A DNA stretch of 64,000 nt, from contig NZ_CP064791.1 of the NCBI RefSeq assembly GCF_017094465.1, positions 744,001 through 808,000 of the forward strand. Direction: 5' to 3'. Positions 35,384-44,286 of the stretch are shown here, one piece after another. A model generated the notes under the pieces. It saw only the letters and a list, made by a program, of their open reading frames with translations, did no database searches and was not told where the DNA came from. How positions within the stretch are numbered: position 1 is the first letter of the stretch; each line of letters begins with the position of its first letter. This DNA comes from Halapricum desulfuricans. Lineage in GTDB: Archaea > Halobacteriota > Halobacteria > Halobacteriales > Haloarculaceae. The position numbers and the translations under genes are program-made.

Positions 35384-36625
35384 TCATTCTTCACTGTAAT
35401 CTGGATAAAATAACTCTCTATTCTCTCTCCACGAAAGTCGGAACGCAATCGACAAGTAGTCGAGTATCTCTTTCAGGAAAGCAGATCCATCGCCCTGATA
35501 CTCTACTCTCCAACCAAATAGCAGTCTTTGATATCCGTCATCTGCGCTAAGCCCCTCCTCTGTTAGTGTCGCCTCAATCTCCTCTGGGCTGTGGTGCTCG
35601 TTCGATATGCCCCAGCTCTCCCAAAACGAAAATAGCGACAGGTTGTGCTCTCGGACTAAGGAGACAAATTGCTCACTTGATTCGAGTAGCTTCTGTCTGT
35701 GCTGTTCGTTTTCATTCGGACGAAAATGGAACCCGACCTCAACTGCGGAGCCAAGTAAGTTGAGATGGACACCTGGATATCCAGATGATGTCCCCCTCCC
35801 CTCTGGATGATCGTCGAATCCTTTTGGAACGAAAGGCACCATCATATTTTCTGGCGCTAGCGGGTTACGCGAGTTTGTGAGGGAATGGAGTGATTTGCTA
35901 CCACCCCAGTGGTATATTTCCATTCTTCCTGAGGAGTAGCGTTCGAGGCCGATTTCGGGAGCTAAACGATCCAGATCTTGGATGAGTCCAACTAATTGGT
36001 CCTGTTGATTGATGAACCGATCGACTAGTTCATCATCGAATTCAACTAGCTCTGAGAATTGCTGGCCGTATCCCTCGTCACTAAGTGCCCGTTCCAGTTG
36101 ATCAACGAGCGGTTCATGTTGCGGCTGGAGCTTATCACGATCTAATTCCTCCAGTCGCTCAAGGAATTGATTCCAACTAATCCAGCGAATGTCGACCGAG
36201 AGGTCGTCCTCGCCAAGCCGTCTTTTGGCATCAGCGATTACGTCGGGTTCTCTACTATGATCTGTGACAACCACAAGAACGACGGGTTCGTCCGTTGCAA
36301 CTCGCGACAGCTCCATCCCCTCGTTATAAAGCTGATTCGAGCCGAGAGTGGCTCCCTTTTTTGACTCATACCCGACGAGAAGATTGCCGTCGTCTCGGAA
36401 AACCCAGTCGAGTTCCCGTTCAGACTGGGAGTCTATTTTCCCCTGCGCTGTTAGAAGTTGAGTGTCATCACTGAATACTCGGTCATCGCCAATTTCGGAA
36501 CCGTGAACCGCGTTCAGAAGCTCTGGGCCGTATCGTAGCGATTCGTCCAATAGTCCGGCGACCAGATCGTTCTGGGCGACTTCGCTCCCGTTGATAGAGC
36601 GGAGATACCGTGGAGATCGTCCCAT
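35384..36625 (-). CDS. PD-(D/E)XK-superfamily nuclease-like protein
   Basis: A 413-residue protein. The N-terminal domain shows the restriction-nuclease core: D73 in ELDWVF, then E87-S-K89 in VGYESKKG on the next strand, with an alpha/beta continuation (VVLVVVTDHS, IRWISWNQFLERL). The C-terminal half is a separate beta-rich domain (VHLNLLGSAVEVGFHFRP ... FGWRVEY) of unknown role. It lies last in a minus-strand run after the EEP nuclease gene (81-base gap) and is convergent with the GHKL gene. It probably cleaves DNA under control of a neighbouring ATPase. Confidence 0.7.
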   Translation of the reverse strand: MGRSPRYLRSINGSEVAQNDLVAGLLDESLRYGPELLNAVHGSEIGDDRVFSDDTQLLTAQGKIDSQSERELDWVFRDDGNLLVGYESKKGATLGSNQLYNEGMELSRVATDEPVVLVVVTDHSREPDVIADAKRRLGEDDLSVDIRWISWNQFLERLEELDRDKLQPQHEPLVDQLERALSDEGYGQQFSELVEFDDELVDRFINQQDQLVGLIQDLDRLAPEIGLERYSSGRMEIYHWGGSKSLHSLTNSRNPLAPENMMVPFVPKGFDDHPEGRGTSSGYPGVHLNLLGSAVEVGFHFRPNENEQHRQKLLESSEQFVSLVREHNLSLFSFWESWGISNEHHSPEEIEATLTEEGLSADDGYQRLLFGWRVEYQGDGSAFLKEILDYLSIAFRLSWRENRELFYPDYSEE

Positions 36626-36706
36626 AACAAGTGCGACTTTGTGTCGCTACAGAATAAGTATACATCCAAGTTGCCAATTCTGTCCTACCTCGTACTTGCA
36701 ATAAAG

Positions 36707-37840
36707 TTAGTCGGTTTGTTGCTCTACGCACCATTCGTATAGCTCTTCCTTGAGTTCATCCGAAGTATTACCGAATATCATCCCGAGTCTCCATCCTAGA
36801 TTCTCCCAAGTGAGCTGGTCTAAGACGTTGTCCTGCATTTCAGCACCGTCGACTGCTTTGTTCCAGCCGACCTTGAAACGTCCTCGACGATAGTTGGCAT
36901 CAGGGTCGACCATCCGAATATCGTCCTCGTAGCTGAGGCCATTATGCGAGGGTGAGGGATTCGGTGAATCCTCGTTTTCATCTACAGGAGGTTCGTAGAC
37001 GCTTCGTTCGATCTCCTCGATGTCTCTGTGTAGGCCCTCTTTCGGTGTGAACACAACCTCAAGCGGTGAATGGTCTGAGAGGTTGTCGTACTCGTGAAGG
37101 TAGGACGCTTCTGCGGCGTTGAGCAGTTCGCTCGCAAAAACGTGATCAAACCGTCGTGGAAATTCGTTACCGCGGTTCTTCGCCACCCAACTGTATGCAT
37201 CATCGCCATAGCCGCTGACTTCACGATAGACATCAGTGAGATCATAGTCTGCTAAGTCTACCATGACACTCCGCTCAGAGGAAATCCAGTCTTCGTCACT
37301 CCCCCAGACGGTCACTTCGCCATCGCCGCTTTCCTCCTTTGGAGAGTTGAAATCGCCACAGAGGAACCGATAGTCTGGTGGATTCTCCTTTGCGAGTTGA
37401 TCGTAAATTGCATCGAACATCTCGGTTTTCGTCTCGCCGAATTGGCTCCCAGGAAGCACGTGAACAGTGTGGCCTTCTATGCGACCAAAAGGCGTGAAGA
37501 ATTCTGCAGAGAGAGCTTGGTGCTTGTACGGCATTTCGAACGTTTCGGGAGGGAGAACGCGAAACGGCCAACGACTTGCAAATACACATCCAGAACTGTT
37601 CCCAGGTTCGTCGAAGCGGAAATCATGACTATGAGCGGTATATTTGAATCCGTTTTCTCGAAGAATCTGATGTGGTTGACGGCTCGCTTTCACACCTACC
37701 TCTTGCAAGGCGACGATATCGGGAGTCCGATCACGGAGGGCGGTTAGCTGATTTTTGAAACGACTGATCGAAGATCGCTCCACATTCCACGAAATGAGTT
37801 TCAGTTGAGGAGCAGGCGCGGTATGATTCATTTCTGACAT
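36707..37840 (-). CDS. Endonuclease/exonuclease/phosphatase (EEP) family protein
   Basis: A 377-residue metal-dependent phosphodiesterase of the DNase I/exonuclease III fold. Key motifs are ISWNVERS (N19), VALQEV (E47), CGDFNSP, RFDHVFAS and the catalytic LSDHSPLEVVF. The EEP domain covers about residues 12-265. The remaining 110 residues (RRGRFKVGWNKAVDGAEM and beyond) form an extra domain I do not recognise. It starts 30 bases after the KAP NTPase gene ends, so the two are probably one transcript. DNA, RNA or signalling nucleotides are all possible substrates. Confidence 0.85.
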   Translation of the reverse strand: MSEMNHTAPAPQLKLISWNVERSSISRFKNQLTALRDRTPDIVALQEVGVKASRQPHQILRENGFKYTAHSHDFRFDEPGNSSGCVFASRWPFRVLPPETFEMPYKHQALSAEFFTPFGRIEGHTVHVLPGSQFGETKTEMFDAIYDQLAKENPPDYRFLCGDFNSPKEESGDGEVTVWGSDEDWISSERSVMVDLADYDLTDVYREVSGYGDDAYSWVAKNRGNEFPRRFDHVFASELLNAAEASYLHEYDNLSDHSPLEVVFTPKEGLHRDIEEIERSVYEPPVDENEDSPNPSPSHNGLSYEDDIRMVDPDANYRRGRFKVGWNKAVDGAEMQDNVLDQLTWENLGWRLGMIFGNTSDELKEELYEWCVEQQTD

Positions 37841-37870
37841 CGTGATTCTAGGGTTATGCTGCTACTTTTG

Positions 37871-40003
37871 TTATGATCGGGTTCCGAGGGTCCAAACCTC
37901 AAATGAACTGGGATCTTTCCCGTTTTCCAGCAACTCCATTCCCTGTTGGAAAGTCTCTACAACGTGTTTTTCCTTAGAATCCAGAGAGCTTTCTTCTATC
38001 TCAGAGAGTCGGCCTTTGATTTCATCAAGGTCGGCAAACGAATCTAGCCATCTCGGATCGAGGTATTCAATTTCAGTACTTCCCGAGCGACCAGTGAGAA
38101 CGAAGTTTCCAACAAATCTTATGAGGCCTTCTTCATCATCGGTGACATTGTTTGCCCATTCCTCAGGTTTGTCCGATGGCGACCATTCACTCCAATTCTC
38201 TACTACCGTACCGATACGTGGTGTACCAAGGCCAAATTGGGGTTCAGTGAGGAGTTCACGTTCCTCGGCGAGTTCTTCAAACCGTCTAACTGCAGCTGTT
38301 TTCAACTCTTCAACTTGGTCTCTATCAAGCATCTTTTCGCTATCTTCGATCTCGTCACCATCCACCTCACCATGCTCCCGAAGTAGCTTGTTGACTGTAT
38401 AATAGAGAAGATAGGGAGAATCAGACTCAGCGAACGAAGATTTGAGCAATTCTAGTCGATCGTCTTTGTCTTCAATTTGTCCGAGAATCTCCCATATGAT
38501 CCGAATGATAAAGCCTCTACTACCGTCATCCAGCGCGTTTTTAGAAGGATCAACAGTGGTTAAGTAATCCCCGACTCTGTACAGCGATTTAACCATTGCC
38601 GCTTCGTCGTTGATATCTTCTGTTCGCTTTGATATTCGTTTAAGAAAATTGTTAGCCTTCGATCGTTCCCCGTTTTCCTCGGCTAGTTCCTCGAGCCGCT
38701 CTGTTAGTGTTTCAGCATCATCTGTAATCGCCAAAATGGCCACTATCTCCTCCGAGGACAATTCTCCCTTCGGGAGAGTCTGCCGGAAATAGTAGGGAAA
38801 TATCTCAGGATGGCAGATTCTTCTACGTTTTCGATAAGTGTCACTATGCTCAGTATATCTCACGCGAACATCCGTATCAATACGGGGAAAAAGATACTCT
38901 AAGATTGATTTCAACGGCTCTTCATTGACTTCTGTTTCCTCCCATAGATCGGCGTGATTTTCATCAGCAGTATGAGAAAGCGTTCGTTTTCTCACGAACC
39001 GGTCTGGGTTCGAACGTATCTCTTCATAGACTGGACTAAAATAGAGTCTTACTGTTTCAAGAGCAACTAGATCAACGAAATTAACCTCATCTTCCAAACC
39101 TAAATGGGTGGTATATACTGCATTTGATAAGCGCACCGCATCCCTCGGCGTATCTATCAGTGGTTGAATACCCTTACGATAAACCTCCTGCCAGTGACTT
39201 TGGTCGAAGTATAGATCACTGCTATGGAGTATCTCATCGAGTCTTTCGGTAAGGAAGAAATGGAGTGCGTTTTCTTCGGGAAGAGGGACTTGTTGTGGTA
39301 ACTGGATAATTTTGTCAAGATATTCCTTACCATCGTTGACTCCCTGATTACTTTCTAGTGCCTTTGTTACAACATCTTGGTCAAACGCAAGAACGTAGAT
39401 GATATTAGGAAAGTCTGCTACACTTTTCACCAACCGAAACATCTGTCGGATTTCTTCCTGAGTCAACCGGTCAATATCGTCGATGAAAACAACGATCTGC
39501 TGGTTTTCCTCTTCGAGAGCGTCCGAGATATCTGCCTTGAGTTCATCAAGATCTGGAGGATCTGTTTCGAGTAGATTTGCTAGACCTTCAGCTGGTTTTT
39601 CTGTCGGAATGCCAACAGTGGATAGCGGTATTTTGGAAAATCCTCGAGCGTAGTCTGACAGTTTGTTCCGTATTTCCTCAAAGTTGTCGTCCATTTCCAG
39701 CCCAGCGCTAAGTTGCGAGAAGAATTTCTGAATTAGATCGGACTGGCCAGAGAACCACCATGGATTGAATCTAACTATAATCGGAGGCTCGTCCTTTTGA
39801 CGAAGTTCGTGTTCGATGAAATTGATTATCGTGCTCTTCCCTGACCCCCACTGACCATAGATGCCGACGACGAACTCGTCCGATGGAATATCAGAATAGA
39901 TCGCGTTAGAGATCTTCTCCGCGAAGTCAGCGTATCCGAGTTGGTCCTCTTCGGGGTCGTCAAGAGCAGAATCCGATAGCAACTGGGGGGTGTCCTGGGT
40001 CAC
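37871..40003 (-). CDS. KAP-family P-loop NTPase
   Basis: A 710-residue STAND-like KAP NTPase. Walker A is GQWGSGKS (50-57). The KAP signature RFNPWWFSGQ follows at 78-87, and Walker B is IVVFIDDIDRL (170-180). I see no clear membrane hairpin, which many KAP proteins have. The C-terminal 400 residues are helical and lack a recognised effector domain. KAP NTPases are known in phage exclusion and other defence loci. It is first in a run with EEP and PD-(D/E)XK nuclease genes and diverges from the McrB-like gene over 157 bases. Confidence 0.85.
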   Translation of the reverse strand: MTQDTPQLLSDSALDDPEEDQLGYADFAEKISNAIYSDIPSDEFVVGIYGQWGSGKSTIINFIEHELRQKDEPPIIVRFNPWWFSGQSDLIQKFFSQLSAGLEMDDNFEEIRNKLSDYARGFSKIPLSTVGIPTEKPAEGLANLLETDPPDLDELKADISDALEEENQQIVVFIDDIDRLTQEEIRQMFRLVKSVADFPNIIYVLAFDQDVVTKALESNQGVNDGKEYLDKIIQLPQQVPLPEENALHFFLTERLDEILHSSDLYFDQSHWQEVYRKGIQPLIDTPRDAVRLSNAVYTTHLGLEDEVNFVDLVALETVRLYFSPVYEEIRSNPDRFVRKRTLSHTADENHADLWEETEVNEEPLKSILEYLFPRIDTDVRVRYTEHSDTYRKRRRICHPEIFPYYFRQTLPKGELSSEEIVAILAITDDAETLTERLEELAEENGERSKANNFLKRISKRTEDINDEAAMVKSLYRVGDYLTTVDPSKNALDDGSRGFIIRIIWEILGQIEDKDDRLELLKSSFAESDSPYLLYYTVNKLLREHGEVDGDEIEDSEKMLDRDQVEELKTAAVRRFEELAEERELLTEPQFGLGTPRIGTVVENWSEWSPSDKPEEWANNVTDDEEGLIRFVGNFVLTGRSGSTEIEYLDPRWLDSFADLDEIKGRLSEIEESSLDSKEKHVVETFQQGMELLENGKDPSSFEVWTLGTRS

Positions 40004-40160
40004 ACTTGCTGGTTAATTGATTCTAACCGCTAATACAATATGGGGTCGATAAGAGAGTCAGTCTAAACTCAACACGTGAGACGACAAACTAAGTCATCTA
40101 TCTCTTAGGGGAATATCTTCACACCACACCTTTTTGCCATGATGACGAGACGCACAAATA

Positions 40161-42755
40161 GTGACTGAAAAACACGATTCCATAATCACCTTGCCTGGAG
40201 GAGTCGAGAATTATGCCGAAACGCTCCACCAAGCACTCTCTTTCGTGGAGGCTGAATCACCAACTCGTGAGGAATTTGCTGATTGGATTCTCGAAAACTT
40301 CCCCCAAATGTCGAGCCAGGGGTCTGCCGAGGACAAAGGTCGCCTTCTTGGCCGAATGGGCGTTGCCGAAGTTGAAGATGATCAATTGCAGCTCACTGAG
40401 TTGGGCAACCAGCTGCTGAATAACCCGCCACAAGAAAATGTAGAACCTTATTTTGAGACTCTGACGGATCACTATATCGGCTTTGAGACTCTACTACAGG
40501 CTCTGAAGCAGCAACCGGTATCGATTGAGAAACTACGAGACGTCCTCAATGCAGTTCACGACAAGGATTGGGAGTCGATCTATCAAGCCGAATATCGAGT
40601 AAACTGGTTGCGGAGTCTCGGCATAGTTGAGAAAGACCAAGATAAGGTACGGCTCACATCGCGTGGTCAGGATATTGCAGAGGAGTATCCTTCATTAGAT
40701 ATCGACATCAGCGACCTATCCGAACCTACGATCCAAGCGCCTACTAACGGCCCTGATCCGCAGTCGAATATAGGTCTCGAGGAGTTCGACGACGACGTCA
40801 CCTATTACTGGGTGAACCAGAGCAATGCCGCCGAACGTGAGGGTAACTATCTTCGATCGAGCGACACGTACTATACTCGGGATTTAACGAAGTTGAACCC
40901 CGGTGACGTACTCATCCACTATTGGGAGGGTGGAGTTCGGGCCTACTCGGTCGTGCAAAATGAGGCATATAAAATCTCAGGGGAAGAACTCGAAGGAGCA
41001 GACGACGAAGAGACATACTGGCGTGTCGATATAGACCTCCACTCCCTCGAACCTATCCGTGACATCGAAACCATAGCGCCTGTTCTCCGACGAGACGATA
41101 TTAAACAAGGCCGGGAGAAATACGCGATCAATGCGACTGGGGTCCAATCATGGTATCTCTGCAATCTCACCCCTGCTGCGGCCGAATACCTCCTTAGCAC
41201 CTATCCTGATGAACCGAGCGAGACAGAACCAGACAAAGGTCGATATTTTTGGGTGACAGCTAACCCTGAGATTTGGGCGCCTGAGAACATCGCCGACTCC
41301 GATGGAGAAGAAGGTCGTGTTTTCTTTGAAGCTCACAATTCGCGAGGGAACAAGCGGCGTATCTACGATGGATTTGAACGCGCCGATCCGGGAGATGAAG
41401 TTGTCTTCTACGAGTCGGCTCCAACCCAGGAAATCGTGGCCCTTGGAACGGTCGTCCAGGAGCTTCACGAAGAGGATGGTGCAACCGGTATAACAATCGA
41501 ATACGACCGATCAGTTGAAGGAATCAGTTGGAATGACCTGACTGCAGTCGGTGAACTCGAGGATTCCGCGCCGATTCGACAGAATGCTCGTGGTAGTATC
41601 TTTGAGCTTGAGCAAAATGAGTATGAGACGATTCTGGCACTCGAGCCCGAGCCGCCAGGCCAGGAAGATGTCGAACGACTCCGCAATCGTCTTTCTCTGC
41701 CGAGTATATCGACCTCAATTCCGGACGGCTTGTATTTCGATGATGAAACACGGCTGACGAGAGAAATTGAAGCAGCACTCAACGCTGGTAAGCACATTAT
41801 TTTCACCGGACCCCCAGGTACTGGTAAGACCAAACTCGCCACTCACGTCGCCAAACTCGCAACCGGGTATGATGCTGTGGATGACTATCGGTTTACGACT
41901 GCGACCGCTGACTGGACGGCCTTCGACACGATCGGGGGATATGTTCCCAACCGAGACAAACACGGACAGGAACTGCTGTTTGAACCTCGTCTGTTCCTCC
42001 AGTGCTTCCGGGATGCGACAGGCGTGAAAAACGAGTGGCTCGTTATCGACGAGCTCAACCGAGCAGATATCGACAAGGCGATGGGACAATTGTTCTCAGT
42101 GCTTTCAGGGGACTCCACTGAGCTTCCATACGAGCGTGACGAGGCCATTGCAGTAGAATCGCTGGGGGAAGATGCCGACGATGAAACGCTCGAGGATATT
42201 GTTTCTTCTTCGGATACGTTCCCTGTCACACCGGCGTGGCGTTTACTTGCGACCATGAACACCTACGACAAGGCATCGCTCTACGAACTATCGTATGCGT
42301 TCATGCGACGGTTTGCGTTCATACATGTCGGGGTTCCAAATCTCGAAGACGATGAAGATAAGCTTCGGACTTCATTGTTGCTACCGAACGGTGACGAGAA
42401 CTTTGCGTCGGCATGGACTGGACAATCACCCGATTTGGAACCTCCATTGGAGAAGTGGGGAGAAGAGCTGACTGAGATTTGGTACCGGGTCAATGAAGAG
42501 CGAGCCATCGGACCAGCGATCGTTCATGACATGGTCCGATATATCGCTAACTATGATGGCCGGGCTCCGCCTGAGGAAGCGTTTACAAGCGCGATTACTA
42601 CCCATGTCTATCCGCAGTTAGAGGGTCTCCGACAGGAAAAACAGCGGAAAATCATCGAAGGTCTCTGTAGTGGTGATGTTCCGGTTAGTCCAGACCGTCT
42701 CTGGTACCAGGCTAATGACTTCTTAGGGCTCCCTGATACCCGCGATAATGAGTAA
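40161..42755 (+). CDS. McrB-like AAA+ GTPase with two EVE-like domains
   Basis: An 864-residue motor/reader subunit of a modification-dependent restriction system. Residues 1-190 look like tandem winged-helix segments. Two EVE/PUA-like domains follow: YYWVNQSNAAEREG (from 215) and RYFWVTANPEIW (from 361), the fold used to read modified bases. The McrB-type AAA+ domain has Walker A GPPGTGKT (550-557), Walker B WLVIDELNRAD and the McrB sensor ATMNTYDKASL. The GTG start at 40161 fits a leaderless transcript; the next in-frame ATG is 50 codons later. It overlaps the McrC-like gene by eight bases. Confidence 0.88.
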   Translation: MTEKHDSIITLPGGVENYAETLHQALSFVEAESPTREEFADWILENFPQMSSQGSAEDKGRLLGRMGVAEVEDDQLQLTELGNQLLNNPPQENVEPYFETLTDHYIGFETLLQALKQQPVSIEKLRDVLNAVHDKDWESIYQAEYRVNWLRSLGIVEKDQDKVRLTSRGQDIAEEYPSLDIDISDLSEPTIQAPTNGPDPQSNIGLEEFDDDVTYYWVNQSNAAEREGNYLRSSDTYYTRDLTKLNPGDVLIHYWEGGVRAYSVVQNEAYKISGEELEGADDEETYWRVDIDLHSLEPIRDIETIAPVLRRDDIKQGREKYAINATGVQSWYLCNLTPAAAEYLLSTYPDEPSETEPDKGRYFWVTANPEIWAPENIADSDGEEGRVFFEAHNSRGNKRRIYDGFERADPGDEVVFYESAPTQEIVALGTVVQELHEEDGATGITIEYDRSVEGISWNDLTAVGELEDSAPIRQNARGSIFELEQNEYETILALEPEPPGQEDVERLRNRLSLPSISTSIPDGLYFDDETRLTREIEAALNAGKHIIFTGPPGTGKTKLATHVAKLATGYDAVDDYRFTTATADWTAFDTIGGYVPNRDKHGQELLFEPRLFLQCFRDATGVKNEWLVIDELNRADIDKAMGQLFSVLSGDSTELPYERDEAIAVESLGEDADDETLEDIVSSSDTFPVTPAWRLLATMNTYDKASLYELSYAFMRRFAFIHVGVPNLEDDEDKLRTSLLLPNGDENFASAWTGQSPDLEPPLEKWGEELTEIWYRVNEERAIGPAIVHDMVRYIANYDGRAPPEEAFTSAITTHVYPQLEGLRQEKQRKIIEGLCSGDVPVSPDRLWYQANDFLGLPDTRDNE

Positions 42756-44127
42756 CGCGCTCTCACGAGATGAACTCGAAGATGCAATCCTCGAGGAATT
42801 ACTCACCTATCTGCAGTCAGGGAATCTCAATACGGAAGTCGTTACTGACGCAATTGTACCCACTGAATTAGGGATAAGCGAATGGGAACGGTTACAGCGA
42901 CTTCACTTCTGCCTTGCCCCACCAATAGTTGAGTTCTGCGAGTCTGTCTGGGACGATCTACGAGGAGTGAAAACCGTTACTGACCGTGAACGGAACGAGA
43001 TTCGTGGAGCGATCCAAGGACAGGTTGACTGGGGTCAGACGATTCAGACCCGAGCTGAAACTGGATTTAGTGATCGCTCAAAGTTTGTCTGCTCTGCTCC
43101 TGTTTCGGAATATGACATACCTGAGAATCGCGTGCTGAAACGGCTACTTTGGGAAGTCGAACGGACTGCTGACGTACTGCGAGATATCGATCAACCTTGG
43201 AGACGTACTCGATGGGACGATACAGAGCTTGACCGTTTCCAGCGGCGCTATCGCCGTAATATTCATCTCAGCCGGATGCCTCCCGGGGAGGATTGCAGGA
43301 TTACGGGACGCGATCTCACGGCTGCTCGCCAGGCACGGACAGAGATGTACCGGACGGCGGCTCGCTGGCTTGCCGTGCTCCAAAAGTTGCGAGACGAGGA
43401 GTATGCTGACCCAGATGTACAGACAATCCTTTCTGACTCACTCGTCCTACCAGCCACAGATGCTCGGTTGCTGGAGCTGTATACCACATTCCAAGTTATT
43501 GAGGCTCTGCAGGAAGTTGTCCCTAAACTCTCACTCCAACCCATCGAGAGTGGGGAATCGCCTGTTGCTAAGCTCGCAGATGAGGAGGATTCGATATGGC
43601 TGAATGTGTATCACGATCAGACTGGCAATCTAACGTTTCACGAGCCGTTACCCGAAGGCGTCGAATCACGGCTTCCAGCGGACCCCTCTTACTTCCGTGA
43701 CCACGTGGCATCCCAGGTCGCCTATAAGCAGGCAGTTGGCCGAATGAGTGATTCGAGTCCTCGCCTGGCGCTGTATAACGGTCGGCCGGATGTCGTCGTT
43801 GAAATCCGGACCAGTCGTGACGATGACCCTATAGCCGTAATTCTCGGGGAGGTCAAGCAAACGGCCCGTCAAAACACATTCCGCGAGGGACTCAAGGAGC
43901 TAATTGGCTACTGGCATCACGGTCGGGCAGCGCAAGAACGGCTGGCATCTCCAGAAGGTCCAGTCACGGTAGGGTTCGTTACAACCAACGGTTTGGAATC
44001 ACGGCGGAGTGCTGGTCCCTGTTTTCATATTGACGTTGAGGCGAGCTTCCAGCAGCTGTTAGAGCCACTACTTCGGCTCAATCTCCTGCCACAGCAGGAG
44101 TCCGCACATAGCGTCTCGGCTCGATAA
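42748..44127 (+). CDS. McrC-like PD-(D/E)XK nuclease subunit
   Basis: A 459-residue partner of the McrB-like protein. The C-terminal nuclease core has GRPDVVVEIRTS followed by AVILGEVKQTA, giving the D...E-x-K pattern. The N-terminal portion (residues 1-300) is helical, with EYDIPENRVLKRLLWEV, as in DUF2357/McrC-type proteins. It overlaps mcrB by eight bases, so the subunits are co-translated. Cleavage would be triggered when McrB recognises modified DNA. Confidence 0.8.
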   Translation: MSNALSRDELEDAILEELLTYLQSGNLNTEVVTDAIVPTELGISEWERLQRLHFCLAPPIVEFCESVWDDLRGVKTVTDRERNEIRGAIQGQVDWGQTIQTRAETGFSDRSKFVCSAPVSEYDIPENRVLKRLLWEVERTADVLRDIDQPWRRTRWDDTELDRFQRRYRRNIHLSRMPPGEDCRITGRDLTAARQARTEMYRTAARWLAVLQKLRDEEYADPDVQTILSDSLVLPATDARLLELYTTFQVIEALQEVVPKLSLQPIESGESPVAKLADEEDSIWLNVYHDQTGNLTFHEPLPEGVESRLPADPSYFRDHVASQVAYKQAVGRMSDSSPRLALYNGRPDVVVEIRTSRDDDPIAVILGEVKQTARQNTFREGLKELIGYWHHGRAAQERLASPEGPVTVGFVTTNGLESRRSAGPCFHIDVEASFQQLLEPLLRLNLLPQQESAHSVSAR

Positions 44128-44128
44128 C

Positions 44129-44154
44129 CACCACCTGCAAAATTTTGCGTCAGG
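44129..44154 (+). repeat. 3'-flank motif, copy 2 (after the McrC-like gene)
   Basis: The block caccacctgcaaaattttgc, then gtcagg, starts two bases after the stop. It contains the perfect 12-bp palindrome gcaaaattttgc (44137-44148). It matches the block after the GHKL gene at 35251. Confidence 0.6.
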
Positions 44155-44217
44155 TACAGTCGACCCTTCGATAGTGATAAGAAGTTAGACATATTATATT
44201 GAATCGAGGATTGACAG

Positions 44218-44286
44218 ATGACAGATACATCTGAATTCCCACAATGGCATCGAAATCAAGCCGAAGATAAGAGGGTTCGAGAATAG
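44218..44286 (+). pseudogene. Duplicated 5' fragment of the integrase-operon regulator gene
   Basis: A 22-codon frame, MTDTSEFPQWHRNQAEDKRV..., whose first 20 bases (gatgacagatacatctgaat, from 44217) are identical to the start of the regulator gene at 45152-45171, and which then diverges. Its TAG abuts the ATG of the next gene. It looks like a remnant left when cargo was inserted, or possibly a short leader peptide. Confidence 0.5.

Noticed and set aside
35287-35550. Plus-strand 87-codon frame after the GHKL gene
   Set aside because: Overlaps the 3' end of the well-supported PD-(D/E)XK gene on the other strand and has no domain features.
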